DNA of 64,000 nt, taken from positions 1 through 64,000 of IMG/VR virus record IMGVR_UViG_3300019458_000607, one strand, 5' to 3'. Below the pieces are notes generated by a model, which ran no database searches, was not told the DNA's origin, and saw nothing but the letters and a program-made list of their open reading frames with translations. Positions 24,381 to 32,132 of this stretch are shown in pieces. Origin of the DNA: a virus. Position 1 is the first letter of the stretch; each line of letters begins with the position of its first letter. The translations under genes and the position numbers were made by a program.

Positions 24381-25363
24381 ACAATAATGAAATAATTTTA
24401 GAATCCATTGGTTTAAATCAATCTAATGGATATATAGATACGTCTTCTTATTTACAAGGTCCCTGTCCTTGTCATAATGGCGACAACCCTTCTGGATTTT
24501 GCTATTATTATAATTCTGGCATTTGGCTTTGTTTCACGAGAGGATGTCATGATGATTTCCCTAAGGGTATTTTGGGCCTTGTAATGGCTATTAAAAAGGT
24601 TGATAAAATTGAAGCACAAAAAATAATTAGTGACATAGCTCAAGACGCAAACTATTTATATTCTAAAACAGAGATAATGGAAAAAATAAAGAAGATAGAC
24701 TATTGGGAAAAACATTGTAGCCAAATTTATGTAGGAGATTTCTTCAAGGCTAAAAGTTCTCCTGATGAATACTGTAATAAGCGTGGTATATCAATGGATG
24801 TAGTTAAAAGACTGGGCGCATTTATTTGCCAAGACAAAGGTAAAATGGCAGATAGATTTGTTGTTCCAATTAAAAATATTAATGGAACTATAGTGGGGTA
24901 TTCTGGAAGAGCAATAAAAGACTTTAAGCCAAAATGGTTTCATTATCCTAATTCACAATTTAATTTAAATGGAATAAAAATCAATGGCTTTAGCAAAAGT
25001 ATAAATCTATTCAATATAGATATGGCAAAAAATCATACTAATAAGCCTATAATAATAACAGAAGGTCCATTTGATGCAATGAAACTTATAATGTCAGGAT
25101 TTGATAATTGTATATCTATATTTGGCAATATAATGAGTAATGGTCAAGTTGACATATTGAAAAAATGTGGATTTTCTGAAGCTATTTTGGCGCTGGACAA
25201 TGATATTGCTGGTACAACAGGATCAGAAAAAACAACACGAAAATTAGAAAAAGCTTTGTTTAGAATAAATGTTTTACCTCATATATCCGATCACAAAGAC
25301 ATAGGAGAATGTTCTACTGAAGAAATTGTTAGTGCTATGAAGGAGATGAAATGTCTAAAGTAA
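24377..25363 (+). CDS. DnaG-like primase
   Basis: ATG 24377 overlaps the helicase stop; the open frame extends upstream to 24329. The N-terminus has the CHC2 zinc site CPCHNGD followed by WLCFTRGCH. After a linker comes the DnaG core with APIKNINGTIVGYSGR-like strands and the TOPRIM segment IIITEGPFDAMKLI, then LALDNDIAGTTG with the second acidic site. It makes RNA primers. At 328 residues it is short for DnaG, like other phage primases. Confidence 0.8.
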   Translation: MNNNEIILESIGLNQSNGYIDTSSYLQGPCPCHNGDNPSGFCYYYNSGIWLCFTRGCHDDFPKGILGLVMAIKKVDKIEAQKIISDIAQDANYLYSKTEIMEKIKKIDYWEKHCSQIYVGDFFKAKSSPDEYCNKRGISMDVVKRLGAFICQDKGKMADRFVVPIKNINGTIVGYSGRAIKDFKPKWFHYPNSQFNLNGIKINGFSKSINLFNIDMAKNHTNKPIIITEGPFDAMKLIMSGFDNCISIFGNIMSNGQVDILKKCGFSEAILALDNDIAGTTGSEKTTRKLEKALFRINVLPHISDHKDIGECSTEEIVSAMKEMKCLK

Positions 25364-26091
25364 TAGGAATATGTGGTAAAAAATCTTCTGGCAAATCTAG
25401 TGTTTGCAGTTTGATTATTAAAATGCTGCCTAGTCTAAAAGTAAAAGAAATGTCATTCGCCAAGACTTTGAAAGACCTTGCGATAGATGTTTTCGGATTA
25501 GACAAAAAATATGTGCATGGAAGTGAAAGTGATAAAAATTACCCAATATCAACTTGGGGAGATTATTTCCACAATGGCATAATAGATAAATATAATAAAA
25601 GATATAATGATCTTCTTACAGGAAGAGAATTTATGCAATTGCTTGGAACCGAAGTAATGAGAAGTGGTGATTTTAATAAAATGTCTAATCAAGATCAATA
25701 TGAAAAAATATTGTTATGGCTCTCTAAAAAGGCGCCATTTATATCTAATAATCCTAATTATGATTACAATAATATTTGGATTGATATCCTAATAAACGAC
25801 ATTGAAAAACAAAAAGACAATTATGATATTATTTTAATTTCAGATGTTAGGTTTATAAACGAACTTATTTGCCTAAAGAAAGCTGGGGCAAAATTAATAA
25901 GACTATATAGAGATGTTAACACATATAATTCTATTCCACACTCTTCTGAATTAGAAATGGATAAAATGCAGGATAAAGACTTTGATCATGTTCTTCATGA
26001 AGAAAATAATATTAATATGACACATCTAAGAAATTTTGCTATTAAAGTATTGACAGTGGAAGGTTTTTTAGGACAAGGATTTTTAGTATGA
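25351..26091 (+). CDS. Deoxynucleoside monophosphate kinase
   Basis: A 246-residue protein. GICGKKSSGKSSV is a P-loop; GREFMQLLGTEVMR and then IILISDVRFINEL are the substrate-binding and acidic segments seen in T4 gene 1-type dNMP kinases. It phosphorylates dNMPs, supplying triphosphates with the deaminase and ribonucleotide reductase elsewhere in the window. It overlaps the primase by 13 bases. Confidence 0.75.
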   Translation: MSKVIGICGKKSSGKSSVCSLIIKMLPSLKVKEMSFAKTLKDLAIDVFGLDKKYVHGSESDKNYPISTWGDYFHNGIIDKYNKRYNDLLTGREFMQLLGTEVMRSGDFNKMSNQDQYEKILLWLSKKAPFISNNPNYDYNNIWIDILINDIEKQKDNYDIILISDVRFINELICLKKAGAKLIRLYRDVNTYNSIPHSSELEMDKMQDKDFDHVLHEENNINMTHLRNFAIKVLTVEGFLGQGFLV

Positions 26092-26360
26092 AAATTAAAG
26101 ATAAAATGGCAGAGAATAGAATTCCAGGAGACTTTATATCAAGCAACAAAGGAATAATTGCTATATCAGTTAATTCATCTGATGGTTTCGAAACAGTTGT
26201 TGTTGACCAAAACAAAGAAGAAACTATTTTCCTAAAAAAGATAAAAGACATAGAAGAGGAAATGCCAGAAAATGCAAAGCTATTTGCAATAACTTCTGCT
26301 CAGTGGGACAAGATGCTTAATAGTAATCTATTTTTGTCTAAAAGGAACCAAGAAGAATGA
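26088..26360 (+). CDS. Hypothetical protein
   Basis: A 90-residue protein overlapping both neighbours by four bases. The N-terminus is short and basic, followed by beta-rich residues (GIIAISVNSSDGFETVVVD) and a charged helix. No family recognised. Translationally coupled to the kinase and the GmhA-like gene. Confidence 0.5.
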   Translation: MKIKDKMAENRIPGDFISSNKGIIAISVNSSDGFETVVVDQNKEETIFLKKIKDIEEEMPENAKLFAITSAQWDKMLNSNLFLSKRNQEE

Positions 26361-26926
26361 AAAAAGCAAGAGAATATTTTGACAAAAATATTAATATAAT
26401 AGATAAGTTGGATTATTATGAAATAGAATCTTTAAGAGAACTAGTTATGACGAATATTGTTTTTGGCAACAAGATAATAGTTGCTGGTAATGGCGGCAGT
26501 GCTTTGAATGCTTTCCATTTTGCACAAGACTTATTAAAACACATGAAAATTAAGAATGGACAAATCGCAAAAGTATTTGCTCTAGGATCAAACCCAGGAT
26601 TACAGTCTGCTATAGAAAATGATTTAGGACACTCAGAATCTTTTGTATTAGAATTGTCTACTTTTGCAAGTATTGGCGATTTATTTATTCCAATTAGTGT
26701 TAGTGGCACATCTAAAAATCTTATAAAAGCTACGGAATGGGCAAAGGAAAACGGATTATACACAGTATCTATTACTGGAAATGAAAATATAGAAAATGGT
26801 CTAGCAAGTATAGTAGATGAGAAAATAGTAATTCCGAGCAATGAATTTTCATATGTAGAAGATTTGTCAATGAGCATACTTCATTACATAGTATATAGTA
26901 TCTGGAGGGAAAATGAAAATGACTAA
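26357..26926 (+). CDS. GmhA-like phosphosugar isomerase (SIS domain)
   Basis: A 189-residue SIS-domain protein: GNGGSALNAFHFAQDLL, then SVSGTSKNLIKATEWAKENG and a C-terminal VEDLSMSILHYI. This is the GmhA/DiaA layout. In E. coli GmhA the zinc ligands are His61, Glu65, Gln172 and His180; here the aligned residues are His54, Asp58, a Glu and a His, so metal binding is plausible but altered. It may convert sedoheptulose 7-phosphate to D-manno-heptose 7-phosphate, the first ADP-heptose step; another sugar phosphate is possible. Confidence 0.65.
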   Translation: MKKAREYFDKNINIIDKLDYYEIESLRELVMTNIVFGNKIIVAGNGGSALNAFHFAQDLLKHMKIKNGQIAKVFALGSNPGLQSAIENDLGHSESFVLELSTFASIGDLFIPISVSGTSKNLIKATEWAKENGLYTVSITGNENIENGLASIVDEKIVIPSNEFSYVEDLSMSILHYIVYSIWRENEND

Positions 26927-26948
26927 TTTATTTCGGAGTCGCCAGAAA

Positions 26949-26972
26949 ACCCATCTGCTTTAGCGGGTGGGT
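26949..26972 (+). promoter_or_regulatory. GC-rich 10-bp hairpin before the FN3-like gene
   Basis: Bases 26949-26958 pair with 26963-26972 around a TTTA loop, with two G-T wobbles. There is no long T-run after it. It ends seven bases before the AAGGAGG ribosome binding site of the gene at 26992. It may be a weak terminator, an RNA-processing site or a stabilising 5' structure. Confidence 0.5.
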
Positions 26973-26991
26973 AGTTCATAAGGAGGTTTGT

Positions 26992-27285
26992 ATGGACGTT
27001 CGTTCTAGTAGTACGTTTACTTGGGATGCTGTTGCTGGGGCAGTAGATTACCAAGTTGAACTTTCCCAGCTTAGTGGTGTAGTTGACAAAGTTGCAACAG
27101 TAACAAGTACTAGTATTATAGCTGGAGATTTGTTTACTGGTGTTACGGGTCTTGGCGTAGGATCTCAGCGTAGAGTTCGAGTGCGTGCAAGGGATGTTCT
27201 TAATGTTCCTGGTGATTGGTCAACTTTTTTGACGGTGACAATTGTGGGTTTACCAGCTCCAACTAATCTAAACGTAATTTTTTAA
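26992..27285 (+). CDS. Small FN3-like protein, possible virion or surface decoration
   Basis: A 97-residue protein with FN3 features: FTWDAVAGAVDYQVEL, GSQRRVRVRARD and WSTFLTVTIVGLPAPTNL. There is no signal peptide. It has a strong AAGGAGG site, lies alone between a hairpin and a clear terminator, and its codons are richer in G and C than its neighbours. That suggests high expression, as for a virion protein. It shares the WDAV core with the secreted protein at 8763. Confidence 0.6.
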   Translation: MDVRSSSTFTWDAVAGAVDYQVELSQLSGVVDKVATVTSTSIIAGDLFTGVTGLGVGSQRRVRVRARDVLNVPGDWSTFLTVTIVGLPAPTNLNVIF

Positions 27286-27293
27286 TCTAAAAG

Positions 27294-27336
27294 AGGAAGG
27301 AAGGCTTATTAAACTAGGCCTTCCTTCTTATTTTTT
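27294..27336 (+). terminator. Rho-independent terminator
   Basis: A 10-bp perfect stem (27296-27305 with 27318-27327: GAAGGAAGGC/GCCTTCCTTC) with a 12-base loop is followed by TTATTTTTT. It closes the FN3-like unit and separates it from the intein-containing methyltransferase. Confidence 0.85.
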
Positions 27337-27396
27337 AATACGTAGCTTAAAGATAAAGAACATAAGAACGATGATTAGAATTATGAGGGATATTTT

Positions 27397-29904
27397 ATGA
27401 TAATGGAATACCTTAAAACCCCATTGCATAAATATACATTTTCTATTAGACCAATAAGAGAATGGGTAGAGAAAAATTCCAAAGGAAAGGTTCTTAATTT
27501 ATTTGCAGGAAAAACCAAACTTAACTTAGATGAGTTTAGAGTTGATTGTAATAAAGATATGTTAGCAGATGTATATATGGATGCATTTGAATTTGTTACA
27601 CAATGCAAAGATAAATTTGATACTATTTTATTAGACCCGCCATATTGTTATGATGATCAAACCGAGGTTCTTACGGATTCTGGTTTTAAATTTTTTAAAG
27701 ATCTAGAAAAAACAGACAAAGTTGCTACTCTTAATAAAGATACCGGCATAGTAGAATATTATTGTCCTACAGATTTTTATATTAATAAATATAATGGAGA
27801 AATGATAAAAATAAAATCAGGAAGCATTGATTTATTAGTAACTCCAAATCATAATCTTTATATTTCAAGAATACATTCTGATAAATTTTATTTTATAGAA
27901 GCAAAAGATCTAAATTATGGTTGTGAATTTAAGGCTGAATTTAATTGGATAGCAGAAGATAAAGAGTTCTTCTGTTTGCCGGAAGTAAAATTTGATCGAC
28001 ATAATAGATACGGAGAAAAATTTAAAAAAATAAGAAAAATACCTATGGACATTTGGCTTAGATTTTTAGGCATATATTTATCAGAAGGGTCTGTAGACCC
28101 ATACGGAACACATTATAGAATAAGAATATCCCAAAAGAAAGAGGAAAATAGAAAAATAATAAAGAAGTGGCTTGATGAACTTGGTTTTCATTTTATTGTA
28201 GAAAAAAATGATTTTATAATATACGACAAACAGCTTTGTGTTTATTTGCGCCAGTTTGGTAAAGTTTTTGACAAATTTATTCCTTATGAAATTAAACAAT
28301 TGTCAAATAGACAATTAAACATCTTATTAGATGCTCTTATATTAGGAGATGGCCATCGTTCTTCTAAGCCAAGATATAATGCTAAATATAATAAAACATA
28401 TATAGATAAACATTTGAATTATTGTAGCCACTCCAAGAGACTAATAAATGATGTTAATGAGATAGCTTTAAAGGCGGGATATGTATGCAGTATTTTTGCT
28501 AGAAAAGATGGAGGATATAGTGTTAATCTTGGACACCATAGAAAAACCCCGATGATCATTAAGTCTAAAATAGAAAAATATATTAATAAAGTGCAATACA
28601 ATGGCAATATTTATTGTATAACAGTTCCTAATAATGTTATTTATGTTAGAAGAAATAAAAATATGTGCTGGTGTGGTAATTCAGAACGAAAAAGCATGGA
28701 AATGTACAACGGTAAAAAAGTTTCTAAATTTAATAAAATAAAGGATTTTTTGCCTAACTTATTAAATGACAATGGTATTATTATTACTTTCGGATATCAT
28801 TGTTTAGATGAAAAAACTCAATGTTTAACCGAAAATGGATGGAAATATTATTATGAATTAGATAAAAACGATAAAATCGCTACGTTTAATAGAGAAAATG
28901 AAAAAATAGAATACAGCAAAATAAAAGATATGTTTTTATATAATCATGACGGATTATTAAAACGCATATCAGATCGACATATAGACCAGTTAATAACTTT
29001 AAACCATAAGGTTGCTTTAAAATATAAACATCAAAATAATAATAAAAAGGGGGAAAATGTTACATGGAAAGACAAAACATGGCAATTAATAAAGGCTAAT
29101 TCTATTACTCCGCATTCTGGAATTTATATTCCCGTTGCCGGAATTTATAATGGGAATAAAAAAATAGGGCTAGAAATGGCAGAATTACTAGGATGGATTA
29201 TATCTGAAGGTCATATGTTGGAACATGGGTCAGTTTTTATTTATCAGTCAATTAAAAATAAAAAAAATGTAGATAGAATAAGAAAATTACTTGTAAAATG
29301 TAAACTGTTTTTTACTGAAAAAATATATAAAGGTAATCCATATCTAGTTAATTTTTACATATCAAAGAGACAAAATAAAAAGTTTTATAATTTACTTGGT
29401 CATTATATAATTTCACCTAAAAAACCTAAATGGAATCTTCTTCATTTAAGAAATAATGAGCTAAAAGCGTTATTTGATGGTCTAGTAATGGGAGATGGAA
29501 GTAGGTATACAAATAAAAGCTGTATTTTTTATCAAAAGTCCAATTATTGCAGAGAATGGTTTCAAGTATTATCTTGTCATTTAGGATATAGAACTGTTAA
29601 TAATATGAAAAATAAAACAGTAAACGTGAAATTTAGCAACGAAAAATACATATCTAATTTAAAGTTTAGAAATAATTTTAAAAATGTTTTATATAAAGGA
29701 AAAATTTGGTGCATTAATATTAAAAATAATTGTTTTGTTATACGAAGAAATAATAAGGTTTCAATTACTGGAAATTCTGTGTCGATGGGCCAAAAAAGAG
29801 GATTTAAACAAGATAAAATTTTATTAATGAGTCATAGTGGTGGTATTCACGATACCATAGCTGTTATAGAGCGCAAAATAAATGAAAACAATACAATTAA
29901 ATAG
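27397..29904 (+). CDS. DNA methyltransferase precursor with two inteins
   Basis: An 835-residue frame. The mature part is only about 165 residues: VLNLFAGKTKL (SAM motif I), then LLDPPY (motif IV catalytic DPPY), NGIIITFGYH and a tail HDTIAVIERK. This order fits gamma-type amino-methyltransferases of DNA (N6-adenine or N4-cytosine). Two inteins interrupt it, at DPPY/SER and GYH/SVS (see separate entries). The next HNH gene overlaps its 3' end by 23 bases. Target sequence unknown; it could protect phage DNA from host restriction. GAGGG lies upstream of ATG 27397. Confidence 0.75.
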   Translation: MIMEYLKTPLHKYTFSIRPIREWVEKNSKGKVLNLFAGKTKLNLDEFRVDCNKDMLADVYMDAFEFVTQCKDKFDTILLDPPYCYDDQTEVLTDSGFKFFKDLEKTDKVATLNKDTGIVEYYCPTDFYINKYNGEMIKIKSGSIDLLVTPNHNLYISRIHSDKFYFIEAKDLNYGCEFKAEFNWIAEDKEFFCLPEVKFDRHNRYGEKFKKIRKIPMDIWLRFLGIYLSEGSVDPYGTHYRIRISQKKEENRKIIKKWLDELGFHFIVEKNDFIIYDKQLCVYLRQFGKVFDKFIPYEIKQLSNRQLNILLDALILGDGHRSSKPRYNAKYNKTYIDKHLNYCSHSKRLINDVNEIALKAGYVCSIFARKDGGYSVNLGHHRKTPMIIKSKIEKYINKVQYNGNIYCITVPNNVIYVRRNKNMCWCGNSERKSMEMYNGKKVSKFNKIKDFLPNLLNDNGIIITFGYHCLDEKTQCLTENGWKYYYELDKNDKIATFNRENEKIEYSKIKDMFLYNHDGLLKRISDRHIDQLITLNHKVALKYKHQNNNKKGENVTWKDKTWQLIKANSITPHSGIYIPVAGIYNGNKKIGLEMAELLGWIISEGHMLEHGSVFIYQSIKNKKNVDRIRKLLVKCKLFFTEKIYKGNPYLVNFYISKRQNKKFYNLLGHYIISPKKPKWNLLHLRNNELKALFDGLVMGDGSRYTNKSCIFYQKSNYCREWFQVLSCHLGYRTVNNMKNKTVNVKFSNEKYISNLKFRNNFKNVLYKGKIWCINIKNNCFVIRRNNKVSITGNSVSMGQKRGFKQDKILLMSHSGGIHDTIAVIERKINENNTIK
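27646..28680 (+). other. Intein A in DNA methyltransferase (LAGLIDADG type)
   Basis: 345 residues inserted exactly after catalytic DPPY. The N-terminal splice block starts CYDDQTEVLTDSGFKFFKDL; block B is LLVTPNHNLY; two LAGLIDADG motifs (FLGIYLSEGSV and LLDALILGDGH) form a homing endonuclease. It ends NMCWCGN with Ser as the following residue. The penultimate residue is Gly rather than the usual His. Boundaries follow from restored methyltransferase continuity. Confidence 0.85.
28801..29775 (+). other. Intein B in DNA methyltransferase (LAGLIDADG type)
   Basis: 325 residues starting CLDEKTQCLTENGWKYYYEL and ending KVSITGN before Ser. Block B is LITLNHKVAL; endonuclease motifs are LLGWIISEGHM and ALFDGLVMGDGS. 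Like intein A it ends in Gly-Asn. The two inteins are only 40 extein residues apart. Confidence 0.85.
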
Positions 29905-30606
29905 ACAACAAGTCACAATGGTCGATGATGAGGATTTTAGTGAGCTTAATAAATATAAGTGGACTGCTCATTGGTCTAAAAGTAATAAGTCTTACTATGT
30001 AGAGCGACATGTTTCTACTTCTTCTGGTGGACGAACTACCGAACAGATGAGTAGAAAAATTATGGGCCTTAAACATGGTAATAAAATGCAAGTTGATCAC
30101 ATAAATCATGATACTCTCGATAATAGGAAAGAAAATTTACGCATAGTTACTAATAGGGAAAATTGCCAGAATAAAAGATATAAATCAAAATATGGTATAG
30201 GAATATATTATGATTATAGAAATAAAAAGAATCCATATCAAGTACAAGTTATGATAAATGGAAAATTAAAATCAATTGGATATTATTGTACGCCCGAAGA
30301 AGCTAAAAAACATAGAGAGGAATTTATATTAGAAAACGTAAAATCAAACGATACAATAGCTGTGATTGAAAGAAAAGTATGATTGTTTATAACGCAGATG
30401 ATATAGTTAAATATGCAGATAATTTAGCAAAAAAAAAATAGTGAGGCACTGTCATTTATACCAAGACCAAGAATACTAGAATATGCTCAAAAGAATCAAA
30501 TAATAATAGAACAAGAGAAGGAGGAAATAGCAGGAAAAGAAAACACAATAAATGGTTAATGCATTTAGGTTTGCCTAATAACACAATCGCTATAATAGAG
30601 ACAAAA
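29851..30606 (+). repeat. Three protein-level copies of the methyltransferase tail
   Basis: The tail DTIAVIERK is read at 29851-29877 (end of the methyltransferase), at 30350-30376 (end of the HNH gene) and, as NTIAIIETK, at 30580-30606 (end of a broken frame). The copies differ in many silent positions, so they are diverged rather than recent exact duplicates. They suggest repeated capture or partial duplication of a methyltransferase 3' end. Confidence 0.7.
29882..30382 (+). CDS. Free-standing HNH homing endonuclease with AP2-like domain
   Basis: A 166-residue protein. MQVDHINHDTLDNRKENLR is the HNH catalytic core (D-H-I-N...N-R..NL). It is preceded by a strand-rich DNA-binding part (KYKWTAHWSKSNKSYYVERH) and followed by an AP2/ERF-like domain (YGIGIYYDYRNKKNPYQVQV). 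The last nine residues copy the methyltransferase tail. It starts inside the methyltransferase 3' end and is likely a mobile endonuclease attached to that gene. Confidence 0.8.
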   Translation: MKTIQLNRQQVTMVDDEDFSELNKYKWTAHWSKSNKSYYVERHVSTSSGGRTTEQMSRKIMGLKHGNKMQVDHINHDTLDNRKENLRIVTNRENCQNKRYKSKYGIGIYYDYRNKKNPYQVQVMINGKLKSIGYYCTPEEAKKHREEFILENVKSNDTIAVIERKV

Positions 30607-30615
30607 AATGATTAA
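30379..30615 (+). pseudogene. Frameshifted remnant (GNAT-like front, methyltransferase-like tail)
   Basis: From ATG 30379 the frame reads MIVYNADDIVKYADNLAKK and hits TAG at 30439 after a run of ten As (30429-30438). Shifting by +1 there restores NSEALSFIPRPRILEYAQ, a phrase typical of small GNAT acetyltransferases, ending at TAA 30557. The original frame then carries KWLMHLGLPNNTIAIIETK to TAA 30615, resembling the methyltransferase end. An A-run expansion and a second shift suggest decay; a sequencing error in the A-run is possible. Confidence 0.55.
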
Positions 30616-31153
30616 ATTGGAAATAAGTAAGCGCACACATCCTATTATTTTATCAAATATGGCTAATCATTATAGTAAGCCAAGAGGTTTTGTTGGGCGC
30701 AATATTTGTTATTTAATTTCTTATGATAATCTATATTATGGTTCTATTGTTGGAGGATCCGCTACACGATTTTTGCCAGGAAGAAATGAATTTTTAAATA
30801 TAACAATAGATAAACTAGATAAAGTTGTAAACAATATATTTTTTCATATAGACAAAATCGACGGAAAGTACCCTTGTAGAAATTTTGGACAAATGGTTTT
30901 AAAACGTTTTAGAGAAAGTATCGTTGTTGATTGGTTTAATAAGTACAATGACAATGTTTTAGGTTTTGATAGTTTAATAGAAATTCCAAGAACTGGAGAA
31001 ATATATAAACGAGATGGATGGACTTTAGTAGGCCAAACAAAAGGATTTACTTGTAAGAGAACTAAAGGGAAAGGAACGGATAGTTGGACAGGAAAAAGAG
31101 TATGGGATACTAATAATATAAGACCAAAATTAGTGTTCTGTAAAAAGATTTAA
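30608..31153 (+). CDS. DruA-like (DUF4338) family protein
   Basis: A 181-residue protein. The order of segments fits DUF4338: HYSKPRGFVGRNICYLI, then a glycine-rich strand, VVNNIFFHI, a long helix ending in a VVDWFNKYNDNVLGFDSLI segment, and EIYKRDGWTLVGQTKG. DruA proteins have the same run of elements ending in (T)CY(R/K)AANW..(V/L)GxTxG. It is short compared with Druantia DruA and has no druB-E neighbours. Possible roles are DNA modification or an accessory mobile gene. The call is from motif order only. Confidence 0.5.
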   Translation: MIKLEISKRTHPIILSNMANHYSKPRGFVGRNICYLISYDNLYYGSIVGGSATRFLPGRNEFLNITIDKLDKVVNNIFFHIDKIDGKYPCRNFGQMVLKRFRESIVVDWFNKYNDNVLGFDSLIEIPRTGEIYKRDGWTLVGQTKGFTCKRTKGKGTDSWTGKRVWDTNNIRPKLVFCKKI

Positions 31154-31169
31154 AATGAAAGGTATAATA

Positions 31170-31501
31170 ATGAATGAGTATGATTTTACTATTAGTCTAG
31201 GATTTTAATATATTGTGACCAAATAAAGAGAGTATTAGGTTTAGCAATATGAAAAAAATATAATAAACAGCATATAACACTAGATTATAGAATTACTACT
31301 TCCTTTTATTCGTATGGTGATAAAAAGAAAGATAAGTGGGCAATAAATCATATTAAAAAATACATAACATATTTTTTAAAAGAGGAGTTGGATTTTATTG
31401 GATTTCAAGATTATCATTATCAATGCCCCGATTGGGACTGTACTCAAAAATGTAAAATAAAACTATTAAAATTAAAATCAATTAAAGACAACAATGAATA
31501 A
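31170..31501 (+). pseudogene. Decayed open reading frame
   Basis: This covers the longest non-coding stretch of the middle region. ATG 31170 reads MNEYDFTISLGF then stops; after a frame shift the text continues YCDQIKRVLGLAI, a TGA, then KKYNKQHITLDYRITTSF and on to CPDWDCTQKCKIKLLKLK and TAA 31499. The long coherent third part with paired cysteines and no start codon indicates a once-intact gene broken by one frameshift and one stop. Family not recognised. Confidence 0.5.
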
Positions 31502-31530
31502 ATATTATTTAATATTATACATTGTCTAGG

Positions 31531-31791
31531 ATGAATATTAGAAGAAGACAAAGTAGTAAAGAGTGGCATTTAAATATGAAAGATAATGATTGCGAATATA
31601 TTTTCAGTCTTTTTAAAAAAGATCCTTTCAGGGCTAGCGCTGTATATTTATTGCATGCTGCTATTAATGATATTAGATGCGAAATATGCGAGAAACTTAT
31701 TAAATTATGTGATCATAAACAATGGAAAAATTTAACTACTTTCAATGATTTTAAAAAAACACACAAAGAAAGGCAAGGTAATAATGACTGA
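31531..31791 (+). CDS. Hypothetical protein
   Basis: Start at ATG 31531 (TTG 31522 possible). An 86-residue helical protein with three cysteines in DIRCEICEKLIKLCDH. The frame overlaps the next start by eight bases. No family recognised. Confidence 0.45.
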   Translation: MNIRRRQSSKEWHLNMKDNDCEYIFSLFKKDPFRASAVYLLHAAINDIRCEICEKLIKLCDHKQWKNLTTFNDFKKTHKERQGNND

Positions 31792-32119
31792 ATATCATTT
31801 GATATTACACGTTAATCAAGGTGATAGTTTTGGCGAATTTTTAGATCAAGCAAATGGCAACATTGCAAATGCATTAACAAAATGGGCAAATGATTTTAGA
31901 TCTGTGGCAAATATTTGCGAACAACTTTCTTTAAAAATTAACAATGAGAATATAGATGTTATGGCAGACGGTCATACTATTATATTTATGCCTAAAAATA
32001 TCGTTGGACAACAAATACTAGAAGAGCTATCAGAAAATTGTATTATTGACAAATTTGAGTTCGACGAAGACGTTATTGATGATGGTAGCTTTCACGACGA
32101 TACTTTGGCAAATCTTTAA
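31784..32119 (+). CDS. Hypothetical protein
   Basis: ATG 31784 follows AAGG; the open frame extends further upstream without a better site. A 111-residue acidic protein with an N-terminal helix/strand and a very acidic C-terminus (FEFDEDVIDDGSFHDD). No family recognised. It lies just before the IMPDH-like gene. Confidence 0.5.
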   Translation: MTEYHLILHVNQGDSFGEFLDQANGNIANALTKWANDFRSVANICEQLSLKINNENIDVMADGHTIIFMPKNIVGQQILEELSENCIIDKFEFDEDVIDDGSFHDDTLANL

Positions 32120-32132
32120 TTGGAAATATATA

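Noticed and set aside
30429-30450. Programmed ribosomal slippage at the ten-A run
   Set aside because: A second shift further downstream is also needed to read the rest, and the product has no full domain, so decay or sequence error is more likely.
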